From assembly GCA_021234155.1 (NCBI GenBank), contig JAJEKV010000026.1:682001-746000 (forward strand): 64,000 nt of DNA, read 5' to 3'. This DNA comes from Isoetes taiwanensis. Lineage: Eukaryota > Streptophyta > Lycopodiopsida > Isoetales > Isoetaceae. Of this stretch, positions 43,837 to 54,234 are shown piece by piece. The notes beneath the pieces are model-generated. The model worked only from the letters and a program-made list of their open reading frames with translations, did no database searches and was not told the DNA's origin. The translations under genes were made by a program, and so were the position numbers. The first letter of the stretch is position 1; the number at the start of each line of letters is the position of its first letter.

Positions 43837-46554
43837 ATGACGGTGGAATCAATCAACGCAAGGCTCGTCCAGATGAGGAATCAGATGCATCAGCTGATCC
43901 ACTGGGCCATCCCATTGATGAATGCCCAAGAATATGCACCTGCGCCACCTCCACCTCCACCACTACCTCAGCAAGGCATCGAGGAAGGTCCGCAGCCGGA
44001 GGGGCAAGACATTCAGGGAAATGTCAGAGACAGGAAGAGGAAAAGGAGAAATAGAAGGACTCCAACACCACCTAGCTCCAGTTCATCAGACACTTCAGAC
44101 AGCCAAGACAGTTCTAGCTCAGAAAGTGAGTCCGATACTTCACAGGTAAGAGCCAGGGCAAGGAAGGCAGACGACTATCAAAAGAAAGTTGACAGTGCTA
44201 TGAGCAATGTGTGGAAGACTAGGAAGTTGGGTCAGTTCTCAGGGAAGGACAGATCAGGTATGGAGGGAGAAGCCTGGCTTGACGAAATGGAAGAGTTTGG
44301 CAATTCTTATGGCATGAAGGACAAGGACATAGGGAAGGTTGCTACAGCAAACTTGATAGGAGCAGCTAGAATTTGGTGGAAAGGCTACGCAAAGTCCAAT
44401 AAGCTCAAAAGGAACAGTTGCAGATTCAAAACCTTCAGCAAGGCCTTTCGCAGACATTATGTGCCTAGATCACATACTAGCAGGCAGATCCAGCAATTCT
44501 ACAGATTGAACCAGGGTACCTTGTTAGTAGCAAAGTACACAGAGGAATTCATGCGACTTAGGCTCCATGTTCCCGGAGTTTCAGAAAGGCAAGCGGTTGA
44601 AACTTACATTGAGGGATTGAACAGCAATATCAAAAGGCTAGTCCGAGCAATCAACCCAAAATCAGTGGCAGAAGCCGAGGATAAAGCCATAAGTTTGGAA
44701 GAAGCTCCAGCAACGCCAGGGGAGAAACAGTCGGCCTTTAAAGGTAAGTCAACAGGGCAGTACCAAGGGCAGTACCAGAGTAAGCAATCAGCAGCTGCGC
44801 CATTAGGAGGCCAACAGCAAGGAAGAGCTCAGGGTAAGACCTTTGGGGACCGTAAGCCGCAGAATGCATCATGGGGAAGTGCCCTAAAGCGTCTTTTAGA
44901 CAGTCTGCCGAAGGAGAAGAGACATGAGTGTATCGAGAAGAAGCTATGTTTTAGGTGCTTCCAGCCAGGGCACCGAACACATGATTGCCCATTCGTCATG
45001 CAGGCAGCTTTGGCAGAGCTTGGGGATTGGGATTCACCAACAGAAGCAGATGAAGACGACGACCAGCATGAGGCCCAGGACTTCATAGATGGCGAGTGCC
45101 ATATCTGTGCAAATATTGAGTCAGGTGATATTGAAAATCAGTCGACAGTCATTGCGGCTAATGGAATCATAGATAGCAACCCATATGTAGTCCTCATAGA
45201 CACAGGTAGCTCTCACAACTTTGCCTCTCCTAGGCTGGCTGCCCTAATGAAGAACAAGATATTGAAGTCTAAGCCAAGGCCAGTTGCTATGGCTAATAGC
45301 GCCATTCGGCACACTAAGGGGAGGAGGATCACATTCGACATAGACCTTAGTGGAAGTAAGTGGCCGATGGGGGTAGAGGTCATGGAAATTGGAAGGTATG
45401 ACCTTATAGTAGGAATGGAGTTCCTAAAACCAGCGAAAGCCATGATCGACTGCGACCCTAATGAGATCGCCATGACAGCACCAGACGGCACCAAATTCAT
45501 AGTGAAAGGTAAGAAGACAGCTTCTTCTATGCAGTGTATTTCTTTGAAGCAGCTAAGGAAAAGTATAGAAAGAAATAAGGTGGATTACATTTTGAGGTTA
45601 GAGGCAATTGAGCCCAATAAGCAGGATGGAAGTGACCAAAAGGGGAATCAGTTGCCCAAGCCAGTAGCAAGGCTCATTTCAGAATTCAAGGATGTATTCC
45701 CGGATGAAATCCGGCAACTACCACCTTATAGGGGTGTGGAGTGTGAGATCACACTAGCTCCAGATGCTAAGCCTACCAGCAAGGCGCCTTATAGGATGAG
45801 CACCCCGGAGTTGATTGAGCTCAAGAAGCAGCTCCAGGAATTGCTTGAGCTTGGGTTTATTAGAGCAAGTGTGTCTCCTTTTGGAGCACCTATACTCTTC
45901 GTGAAGAAGAAAGATGGGAGCTTAAGAATGTGCATAGACTATCGCCAGCTCAACAAGCAGACGATAAAGAATAAGTATGCATTGCCAAGGGCAGACGATT
46001 TAATGGACCAGCTCCAAGGAGCAAAGGTGTTCTCTAAGATTGATTTGAGGTCAGGCTACCATCAAATAAGAATAAAAGAAGAGGATATCCATAAGACCGC
46101 CTTTAGAACGTGGTATGGTCACTTTGAGTTTACAGTAATGCCCTTTGGGTTGTCGAATGCTCCAGCAACCTTCATGCGCCTCATGAACGACGTCTTCAGG
46201 GAATTCCTAGATGAGTTTGTCATCGTCTTCTTCGACGACATTCTAGTCTACAGCAAGTCCATTGAAGATCATGGTCAGCATTTGAGAAGGGTGTTGGAAA
46301 AGTTGAGGCGGCATCGCTTGTATGGAAAGCTCTCCAAATGCCACTTTGCCACCGGAAGAGTGGAGTACTTGGGCCATGTGATATCGGCGGAAGGGATCTC
46401 CACCGACCCCGCAAAGATTGAAGCAGTAGTGGATTGGCCAGCACCAAAGAATGTGGCGGAGGTAAGAAGCTTTCTAGGTCTGGCAGGTTATTACAGGAAG
46501 TTCGTGAAAGACTTCGCTAAGTGGGCGTCCCCTTTGACAGAAGTGTTAAGGTGA
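43837..46554 (+). CDS. gypsy-H3 gag-protease-RT polyprotein (905 codons, ends at a frameshift)
   Basis: Gag occupies about residues 1-400: a Pro-rich start, a Ser/acidic segment, the gypsy gag domain ([45 protein letters not shown]) and a CCHC knuckle [14 protein letters not shown] at residue 371. The protease active site [10 protein letters not shown] is near residue 455. RT motifs include [46 protein letters not shown], catalytic FFDDILVYS (Asp pair at residues 800-801) and [15 protein letters not shown]. The frame ends with TGA at 46,552, where related proteins run on into RNase H, and the next domain is in another frame, so one base appears lost. The frame is open upstream of the ATG to a tgcag acceptor at about 43,740. 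Confidence 0.92.
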   Translation: MTVESINARLVQMRNQMHQLIHWAIPLMNAQEYAPAPPPPPPLPQQGIEEGPQPEGQDIQGNVRDRKRKRRNRRTPTPPSSSSSDTSDSQDSSSSESESDTSQVRARARKADDYQKKVDSAMSNVWKTRKLGQFSGKDRSGMEGEAWLDEMEEFGNSYGMKDKDIGKVATANLIGAARIWWKGYAKSNKLKRNSCRFKTFSKAFRRHYVPRSHTSRQIQQFYRLNQGTLLVAKYTEEFMRLRLHVPGVSERQAVETYIEGLNSNIKRLVRAINPKSVAEAEDKAISLEEAPATPGEKQSAFKGKSTGQYQGQYQSKQSAAAPLGGQQQGRAQGKTFGDRKPQNASWGSALKRLLDSLPKEKRHECIEKKLCFRCFQPGHRTHDCPFVMQAALAELGDWDSPTEADEDDDQHEAQDFIDGECHICANIESGDIENQSTVIAANGIIDSNPYVVLIDTGSSHNFASPRLAALMKNKILKSKPRPVAMANSAIRHTKGRRITFDIDLSGSKWPMGVEVMEIGRYDLIVGMEFLKPAKAMIDCDPNEIAMTAPDGTKFIVKGKKTASSMQCISLKQLRKSIERNKVDYILRLEAIEPNKQDGSDQKGNQLPKPVARLISEFKDVFPDEIRQLPPYRGVECEITLAPDAKPTSKAPYRMSTPELIELKKQLQELLELGFIRASVSPFGAPILFVKKKDGSLRMCIDYRQLNKQTIKNKYALPRADDLMDQLQGAKVFSKIDLRSGYHQIRIKEEDIHKTAFRTWYGHFEFTVMPFGLSNAPATFMRLMNDVFREFLDEFVIVFFDDILVYSKSIEDHGQHLRRVLEKLRRHRLYGKLSKCHFATGRVEYLGHVISAEGISTDPAKIEAVVDWPAPKNVAEVRSFLGLAGYYRKFVKDFAKWASPLTEVLR

Positions 46555-47770
46555 AAGATTGGAGAACACATTGTTTAGAAAATGTTCAAGCTTCATTTGA
46601 AAAGCTTAAGAAAGCCTTGACAACAGCACCAGTGCTAGTTCTGCCAGATCCAGACAAGGACAAGATAGTAGCAACAGACGCGAGCAAGATAGCAACAGGT
46701 GGAGTCCTTATGCAAGAAGGAAGAGTAGTGGCCTATGATTCCAAGAAGTTGAACGACATCGAGCAGCGCTATCCAACCCATGATCAGGAACTTCTAGCTA
46801 TTGTGAGAGCTCTTCGTATTTGGAGGCATTATTTGCTTGGGAGGAAGTTTCAGTTAGATACTGATCACCAGAGCCTCCAATACATCTTTACCCAACCACT
46901 CCTCAATCTAAGGCAAAGGAGGTGGATGGAATTCCTAGAAGAGTATGATTTTGAGATTACTTATAAGCCAGGTAAGTTGAATGTGGTTGCTGATGCTCTT
47001 TCTAGAAGACCATTTGAGACAAGAACGCATTGTAATGCGATTTCCACTCTTTCGAGTGAGTTTGATAAGAAGATCGAGGAGACCCTGCAAGCAGATGGAG
47101 ATTTCAAGGAGGTATGGGAAAGTCTCTCCAGGGAGGCTAGAACAGATAAGGAACGAGAAGCCTTCAAGCATTATAAAAAGGAAGGCAACTTGTTATACCA
47201 TAAGGACAAATTGTGTGTGCCCGAATCGTCAGGTATAAGGAAGCTAATTCTTCATGACACACACAACAGCCCAATAGCAGGGCATGCAGGGTTCATGAAG
47301 ACCTACTTCAAGATTCGAAATAGTTATTTCTGGCCGGGAATGAAGAAGCAGATAGCGAGATATATCCGGGAGTGCCAGTTGTGCCAGCAAACCAAAGCGG
47401 AGCAGCTTCGGATTCCAGGTGCCTTAGAGCCATTGGGAGTGCCAAATGCTAAGTGGGAGGTCATAAGTATGGATTTTATCACAGGACTCCCTAGAACTCT
47501 TCGAGGCAAGGATGCATTGATGGTTGTCGTAGACAAGTTATCTAAGATGGCACATTTTGTGCCTTGCAAGACTACGGACACCGCATTAGATACGGCCAAG
47601 CTATTTGTGAAGGAGATTTTTAGGCTCCATGGCATGCCTCGGGAGATAATATCTGATAGAGATTCCAAATTTATGAGTGCCTTTTGGCAAGACCTCTTTA
47701 GCACCATTCAGACGAAGCTCTCCATGAGCACAGCTTATCATCCGCAGAGCGCACAAATCGAATCCTTGAA
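46555..47770 (+). pseudogene. gypsy-H3 RNase H and integrase, frameshifted
   Basis: Continues pol one frame over: ASFEKLKKALTTAPVLVLPD, RNase H with VATDASKIATGGVL, DTDHQSLQYIF and VADALSRRPF; then the integrase zinc domain (HAGFMKTYFKIRNSYFWPGM, CQLCQQTKAEQ) and core with SMDFITGLP and ISDRDSKF. Around the third catalytic residue the sequence reads HPQSAQIESLKTCLE, shorter than the usual HPQTDGQTE region, and the frame is lost at about 47,760. Small deletions have therefore damaged the integrase active site. Confidence 0.88.
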
Positions 47771-47773
47771 GAC

Positions 47774-48544
47774 ATGCTTAGAAGCTTTGTGTGGAATAAG
47801 CAGTCCAAGTGGGATGAGTACATCCACTTGGTGGAATTCGCCTACAATAGTGCCAAGCAGGAGTCATCTCAGATGTCTCCTTTCATGGTAAATTACGGGT
47901 ACCAGTGTCTAACCTCGGATACGTGGCACAATCCTGTGTCAAAGGTTGAAGTATCCCAGCAAATGCTAGGAGATATGCAACAGCTGGTGGAGGAAGTAAG
48001 GGGATACCTCCTAGCAGCAAGAAGTCGGCAGAAGAGTGTAGCCGACAGGCACAGGACCGTAAGAGAGTTCAAGGTAGGCGATAGTGTGTGGTTGAAGATC
48101 AAGGTTAAGCAAGCTAAGCTTCGGATTGGGAGTTGCAAGAAGCTTGCCCCTAGGTGGGCTGGTCCGTTCAAGATTTTAGAAAGAGTGGGCTCCCAAGCCT
48201 ACAAGTTGGATCTTCCGGCCCATCTCAAGGTTCACAAGGTTTTCCACGTAAGTTTATTGAAAAGGCACAATCCTAACCCTGATGAGGTCTTGGATACTCC
48301 AACTTTGTTGGAAATGACGGAAGAGCAAGTTGAAATTGTGCCTGAATTACTTTTTGATAAGTCATTCAAGAAGACTAGGAGGTCTCAGTTCCTCCAGTAT
48401 TTGGTCAAGTGGAAGCACTTGCCCGTGGAAGACACAACCTGGGTATTGAAGCAGGATTTGGAGAAGCAATACCCAGATTTTATGAAGGAGTTTGATGGGC
48501 GAGTCGTCTCCGACTTGGTCGACCCCGACTCGCCAGGAGGTTAG
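47774..48544 (+). CDS. gypsy-H3 integrase C terminus with chromodomain
   Basis: The frame reads FVWNKQSKWDEYIHLVEFAYN, the GPY/F-type region (LAPRWAGPFKILERVGSQAY, KVFHVSLLKRHNP) and, at about residues 190-245, a chromodomain (RRSQFLQYLVKWKHLPVED, TTWVLKQDLEKQYP). Chromodomains at the integrase end define chromoviruses and in several lineages direct integration to heterochromatin, often through methylated H3 tails. The YLVKW core and second Trp are present. It is separated from the rest of integrase by a frameshift. Confidence 0.9.
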   Translation: MLRSFVWNKQSKWDEYIHLVEFAYNSAKQESSQMSPFMVNYGYQCLTSDTWHNPVSKVEVSQQMLGDMQQLVEEVRGYLLAARSRQKSVADRHRTVREFKVGDSVWLKIKVKQAKLRIGSCKKLAPRWAGPFKILERVGSQAYKLDLPAHLKVHKVFHVSLLKRHNPNPDEVLDTPTLLEMTEEQVEIVPELLFDKSFKKTRRSQFLQYLVKWKHLPVEDTTWVLKQDLEKQYPDFMKEFDGRVVSDLVDPDSPGG

Positions 48545-48627
48545 CTTAGTATGCTTCTAGTTAGCCTTAAGTTCTGGCTCATGTCTTCTAGTTAGTAGAG
48601 CACATGTGCCAGAATCTTGGAACGTGT

Positions 48628-49045
48628 GGGCGATGATGGGATACGTCTTTAAGGCATTCTCTAGGCCAACATGCACCAAGAGGTGCGCATGACCAATAGG
48701 GTCATGCGAGAGAGAGAGAGAAGTAAGGCATGGTGCGCGATGATGGGACATCGGTCGGATGCTCCCTATGCCACGATGCGGGGTTCGCACACCTGGCCAT
48801 AGGGGGGTCATGGTGAAGGTCAAAGTGATCATGCGCGATGATGGGATCGTGAGACATTCCCTAGCTTAAAACCCTTGGGGCATGATGCACTAGGGGTACT
48901 CGGCACCGGGTAACCGAGTACAAGGTAGCACTTGATCATGGGCAATGATGGGATCATCTTAAATGGTCCTTAAGCTCAAATCCGAAAGGGCCGTGATCGA
49001 GTGCAAGGTATTGGTAAGGGGGGTGGTCCCCTAAAAACCACAAAC
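48628..49045 (+). repeat. Four diverged tandem repeats of about 100 bp in the gypsy-H3 tail
   Basis: Each unit begins near cgatgatggg (48,631; 48,738; 48,836; 48,943 as caatgatggg), with spacings of 107, 98 and 107 bp. Shared later words include ccctag or cctatg and ggcatgatgca or ccacgatgcg. Confidence 0.75.
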
Positions 49046-49370
49046 TTATTAATTAAACTAACGTAATGTGCTCCTTGTGCAGGCAAGTGAGAAGTGAGCA
49101 TCGAGGTGGGGCGCATTACGAGAAGATGGGGGAACCATGATTTAGATTATGAACCCTAATAACTCTTATAGTAATGTTTTGAATTATTATAAGAAGTAAC
49201 CTTGTTAAGGCTATATAATTTTGTACAAGTACAAATATAGCCTAAATTTTGACACTTAACTCTTTAATAGGAAGTTGATCGTTAAATCAAATGTAAGTGT
49301 ATGTTCTTATGATTGTTTTGCAGGATGGTGTAGGCTCGTCACCTTAGCGCAATGCTGAGGACAGCATGGC

Positions 49371-52005
49371 AAATTAATCTCATTATTTTACTAAAGGAAA
49401 CCTACTAAGCATAGTGGCAAATTTTTCAAAAATCCAAAAATATAGCAATTTTGCGATAAATAGCCACTAAAATCAACACTATTATGCACATGGAAATATA
49501 TGTAAAATATGCTGGCTTTTTTTGTAAAACAGATTAAGGGTAAGAAGATGGTTTTGGCTAAGGATTTGACCAGTTGGTATCTGATCATTGTATTGCTGCA
49601 AAGGCAAGAGCTTAGTAGAATGTGTTGAGACTTCATGCAACATAAACCCTTTGATTTTATGCCACTTGTTTATAGTACCAGCAATCCAGATTGCTTTCTT
49701 AGCAGGGGATGTGGAGGATTTGAGGCATGGAGACTGTCGAGGCCGTCATCCCATGGTAGATCATCATATCGGCTTCCCATTTTATGTTCAAGTTGGTTGT
49801 CAATTGCATCATATTCCTTATGTGAAGAAGACAGAATCGCGTGGCGCACTTGCTTTCGAGGATGATGCCAGGCTGCACCGAAAAGTTTTTTGAGCCCTTC
49901 TAGTCCAACTTTATACAATTGGACAACAAACTTAACAATAAAAACAAGGCATCCTAGTCCACCCACAATCACTGTGCCCATCATGTTAGCTTGATATTTG
50001 AAGGAATGAGACAGGCACATGATTGCAATGGACAGTGTGAGCTTTAAGTTTTTGGAGCTGCTAAAAAGAGAGTCAATTTGCATTGCATATCTGTGTATGC
50101 TTCTTTTAAGACTTTGTGCTTTATTATTTTCTTTGTTGAAGGATAATTAAAAGATAAGATAAGATAAGAATTTTTACGTCCCATTCTTGTATCTTATCAA
50201 CTTGCGTTTGGCACCGTGGAGTTGGATGTTATATCATGGGTGCACAAATGGATATCTAACTTGACAATTGCTGGAGCCTTAAGAACTAAGAATAACGAAT
50301 GTCAATCAATGGTCTTACAATTTTGTATCCTTCCTTTACTTGCACATAGTGTAAATGAATCTTAAGATCAGCTTGGTAGGAAGCAACAGTATAAGGTAAG
50401 AACGTTGAGTTTGCTCCATTGATTTTGTCGTCACTGATTACAATTTATTGAATTGCTATCAAAGAAGTGCATGAGCATGTTTTGAAAGCAAAGTTACCAT
50501 AGCCAGAACTGACTAGATAGCTAGAATGACTATAAGTAGTATATGCCTTCAACAAGTTTCCTTTTGATCGCTTCTCATAAACGACATTGCATTGCAGCCG
50601 TTTGGAATGTCATTTGATGCATTGTTGTTGGCACTAGCAAAATTATATAGGTGATGGTTCTCTTTTTATTTCACAATGCAAAAGAAATCACTTGGAAATG
50701 TCTACTTTCAATTATTCACCTCCTCCGTTGCATAGACCCTGTGATCAATGTGCCATGTTTACCCTGGAACGTGACCAACTCAACGTGACCAAGGTCCATG
50801 GGGATCCATGCACGCATATGTGGCCTCTAAATGGAACCCTAGACCTATGTCCTCACAAAAGGTACAAAGTCGGAAAGGGATTATATAATTTGGCACAATC
50901 AATCGTAAATCTACGGATAGGGGCTATAATGTATGTTAATTCGAAAACCCGTATGGTATGGGTTTTTCTACTCCAAAAAGCCATATACAGGGGTTTTTCT
51001 GTGACCCCTCGAACGCACATGCCATCTGTCCATATATAGAGGTGCACCCCCCGGGACTTTCATGCTCTCTGCTCTTCATTTATTCAGAGTTATCTTTTCT
51101 TTTTAGCATCACTTATTAAAGACGATGACTATTGCATAACTAAGGGATTGTTTTGGATATGTTTCAATTACAGGATATTACTTTCGATATGGTCTCACTT
51201 ATAGGATATGTGCCCATGCACAACAATATACACCTAATGCTTGATAAAATATGATGTCTGTTGCAGCAAGCAATGACATATTCACTTGTGAAAGCTAGGA
51301 TGATCAAATACTCCCTACATTTTATGATGCAACTCATGTAAGAGTTCATTTACTCTTTGTTTCATTGGTAGATGTTACATCGTTATTTGATAAGGATGCA
51401 CATCATTAACAATGTATTAAACTATATCAAATATCTAGGCCAAATAAATAAATAAATAAATAATATACTGCACTATTTTCTTTAGAGTAATAGAATCCAT
51501 TTATTGACCCTGCAATCAATGTTACTATGTAGTCTACTATTGACTATCAACATAGTTTGATGACAACTATCATGGTTATCAAAGTATTTAGATTAGAAGT
51601 AAAGAGAACAAGACAAGCTCATCATTTGGTAATGCTCATACATCATATGCGCAACAAGAGTCAGCTTAATGGCAAAAGCTGCTGGACACATTATTATTGT
51701 ATGTATAGCTCTAAATTTTCTATTTAGATTCATTGACCTGTTTTTGCAGCGTGGATTTGTCTTTGTCTTGATCTGTCTTTGTCCTGCTTATGATATTGTA
51801 GACTAATGTTTATCTTGAGTCCTTGGAGTATATATGCATATGATTGTTTGTAGATGAACTTGAAACACCTTCTTATTACAGCTTCTGAACTTTGAAAGTT
51901 GATATTTCATGGAAAACTTGAGTTACATACATCATGTCCAGGATTGCATATCCACGTTGTTCTCTGACTTCTATATAGAGACATATTGTAGATTTTTTAA
52001 ATCAG
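49371..52005. other. Inverted flank; includes an unrecognised minus-strand ORF
   Basis: From about 49,370 the gypsy sequence ends (last clear element-like words ctgaggacagcatgg). Under the inversion model what follows is former right flank. The minus-strand frame 49,670-50,083 reads GLEGLKKLFGAAWHHPRKQV and MGSRYDDLPWDDGLDSL after a hydrophobic segment. It looks like a real protein fragment of unknown family. The rest is AT-rich with no gene seen. Confidence 0.4.
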
Positions 52006-52508
52006 TCTCTTATACAAAAGTCTGAATTTAAATTAACAATGGACTCAATACGTCATTATGATCATTTTTACTACATGTGCACACTTTTCCAAATCCTTCA
52101 TTTGCCATGTTTCCTCTCGTGGATTTGGCTTTATTATTTTCTATGCTTCTATGGTTAGCTACTTGGGGATCCTGTATTTGCTTATGGACTGCAGTCTCTA
52201 ATATACAAAAGCAGTCTTGATTTAGATTAGCAACTGGACTCAGTACATCATTGTAACCATGTTTACTACATATGCATTTTTTTCCAAATCCTTCATCTGC
52301 CATGTTTCCTCTCATGGGTTTGGCTTTATTATTTTCTATACTTGTATAGCTAGCTACTTGGGGATCCTGTATTGGCCTTCGAGATAGGGATGCTTATAGA
52401 CTGAATGCTCATGGATTTGTTACTAATGCAGTAGTTCACTTGGGGATCTTGTATTGGCCTTCGGGATAGGGATGCTTATGGCCCTGAATTCTCATGGATT
52501 TGCTACTA
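52006..52508. repeat. Nested tandem duplications before the DnaJ remnant
   Basis: A block of about 185 bp (ccaaatccttcat, tgccatgtttcctctc, ggctttattattttctat, ctacttggggatcctgta) occurs at about 52,006-52,180 and again at 52,195-52,370. A shorter block of about 80 bp (gatagggatgcttatrg, catggatttg, tactaatgcag) occurs at about 52,382 and 52,464. Confidence 0.85.
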
Positions 52509-52514
52509 ATGCAG

Positions 52515-53006
52515 CAGTTGAACTAGGGTTCGCAGAAGCCATATTTGGGATAGAAAAGGCTATTATTGTACATCGGTTGATGACCTGTGCAGAATGCAAT
52601 GGAAGTGGTGCAAAATCCAGCAAGCATATTCATAGATATAGCTAGATACCTTCCTTTCGAAGCCAAGTTATGAGATAAAACAAATGCCCTTTGGCAGTTT
52701 TTGAGGTGCAATTCGTGTAATATTAAATAATGTATGTTTGAGATGAGATGATAAACAAGCCTGTCATCAGATGCGTAGTTATGATGTGCTAGAATGAAAT
52801 GTTTTGGTTTTTCAGTTAAGATTGTCCTAGGACTTTGTTAGGTCAACAGCGGTGAAGTAGCAACAATCATGAAGTAGAACTTGGCATTTTAGTGATATGA
52901 TGACTTTGCAATGAACAGATATAATTTTAGATTTATGGCTTTATATTTTGCAAATACTTATTTGCTTATATGGATTTGCAGATTTTTACATGTCCAACTT
53001 GTAGAG
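52515..53006 (+). pseudogene. DnaJ/Hsp40 type I zinc-finger exon remnants
   Basis: After the acceptor ctactaatgcag the frame reads ELGFAEAIFGIEKAIIVHRL and MTCAECNGSGAK, the start of the DnaJ cysteine-rich domain (FEEAVFGVEKEI-x-RLE-C--CNGSGAK in chloroplast and mitochondrial DnaJ proteins). At 52,816, after ttttcag, degraded RTC-GGQ-like sequence with stops follows. At 52,982-53,006 a 25-nt exon-like unit between tttgcag and gtaag reads IFTCPTCRG, matching a later CxxCxG repeat. Type I DnaJ proteins use these four zinc repeats to bind unfolded clients for Hsp70. The J-domain and substrate-binding exons were not found and the second block is broken, so this is most likely a relic. Confidence 0.5.
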
Positions 53007-54218
53007 GTAAGATTTTTGGGTATTGTTATTGTGTTATATAATCTAAACAAGGTTCCTTTTCTGAAAAGGGTCTTCAAGAATAGCCGTAAGAATTTAATTC
53101 TAAGAATTAATTACAGTGGACATCTTCCACTAAAAAAAATCTGCTTGATTCTATTCTTAGTGGAAATCCTTCCAGGCTTCACTATCGAAAGGGTTTCCAC
53201 ATTGAAGCACGGAAGGTTTTCCAGTTATTTGTTTAATAACTTGAATCGGGTGGAGATAGTGTGAGCGCTTCTATTTCTTATTTAAAGATCAGTTTGCAAT
53301 GCACATAGTAGAAGTCTAAATCAATAATAAAACAATCTTAGTATGTTTAAATAAAATCGTATCAGTGGAAATGCCCTTTATTTTTGGCCTTTTAGGTCCC
53401 CAATAACATTAATATTTCTTTTCATCGATTTGTTTTATAGATCTTGGGATGTCGAATGGCAAGATGAGTGTTGTATGTTGAGATAAAATTGGATTCCACA
53501 AGTTGCATGTATTTTTATGAGACAAATTAAGTTGATTGTGCTGAAAAGCATTCTTAACCTTACTAGTTATGGTGCCCAGCATTGCAGGGCTTAGTGACAA
53601 TGTGGCTTCGAGGAGGCAAGAGTAATATAGAGGCAAGAGTAATATATCTGACATGATCCAATTTATATAGATGCATTAATTAAACAGGCAGACTGCTTCA
53701 TGCCACATAGCACATTTAATATGTACCACGATCTAGGCTATCTTGTTGAAAATGGAATCTACTTCATTCAAAATCTAGCACATTTATGTGCCAAAGGGGA
53801 TAGTGGTATCTCCCAAGGAAACGATAATTAAATTGATATATATATAAGCAATTGCTAGAGTTGGTTAGCCAAATGTTTCAAGGAGTTTGATATAGCGTGT
53901 GTGCAAGTTACTTCAATAAATTGACTAAAGTCTGTCATTCATCAATACATTCGTTGCAAACCTGGTGTATGACACAGTTGATTCAAGCAATATCCTCATT
54001 CTTAGAGCAATTTGAGCACTAATATAATGTTGTCTGCAAAAAAGGAATATAAACATAAATAACTTCGATCCTTTCCTCGATTATTTTTGTAGACACTTGG
54101 GGCCTTTGTCAAATTTCGCACAGCTTAGTAACACATTTAGCAACAGGAGTTAGGTGCAATGGCATACCATAAAATATAAGTTGTAAATTATGGGCCTTCA
54201 GGGAAAATGTGGACGGTC
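53007..54218. other. Unassigned sequence with ggaaaccttcc-type motifs
   Basis: No gene recognised. At 53,160-53,225 the words tggaaatccttcc, aaagggtttccaca and ggaaggttttcca repeat the motif family clustered at 28.4 kb. The right end abuts the L1-g 5' end. Confidence 0.45.
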
Positions 54219-54234
54219 AAAATATTTTCATGGT
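54219..54234 (-). repeat. Target-site duplication of L1-g, right copy (inverted)
   Basis: The plus strand reads aaaatattttcatggt, the exact reverse complement of 32,034-32,049. It lies immediately before the L1-g 5' end. Confidence 0.8.

Larger units (their letters stand above)
37929..49370 (+). mobile_element. Ty3/gypsy chromovirus carrying a histone H3-like gene (gypsy-H3)
   Basis: Order: 5' LTR (37,929-39,566), tRNA-Met primer site (39,568), histone H3-like gene (40,111-41,258), hairpin repeats and TATA box, unknown 479-codon ORF (42,061-43,500), gag-protease-RT (43,837-46,554), RNase H and integrase (to about 47,770), integrase C terminus with chromodomain (to 48,544), and a 0.8-kb tail with four 100-bp repeats. 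The matching 3' LTR with its purine tract is not here but at 56,266-57,922 in inverted orientation. The internal region therefore stops at an inversion breakpoint near 49,370. The LTR copies are very similar, with only about two differences in the first 120 bases, so the insertion is young. Confidence 0.88.

Noticed and set aside
46540-46570. Programmed frameshift between RT and RNase H in gypsy-H3
   Set aside because: No slippery heptamer, and recoding is not known at this position. A one-base loss is simpler.
52028-52315. Minus-strand 95-codon ORF with internal protein repeats
   Set aside because: The repeats are the translated tandem DNA duplication. No family match.
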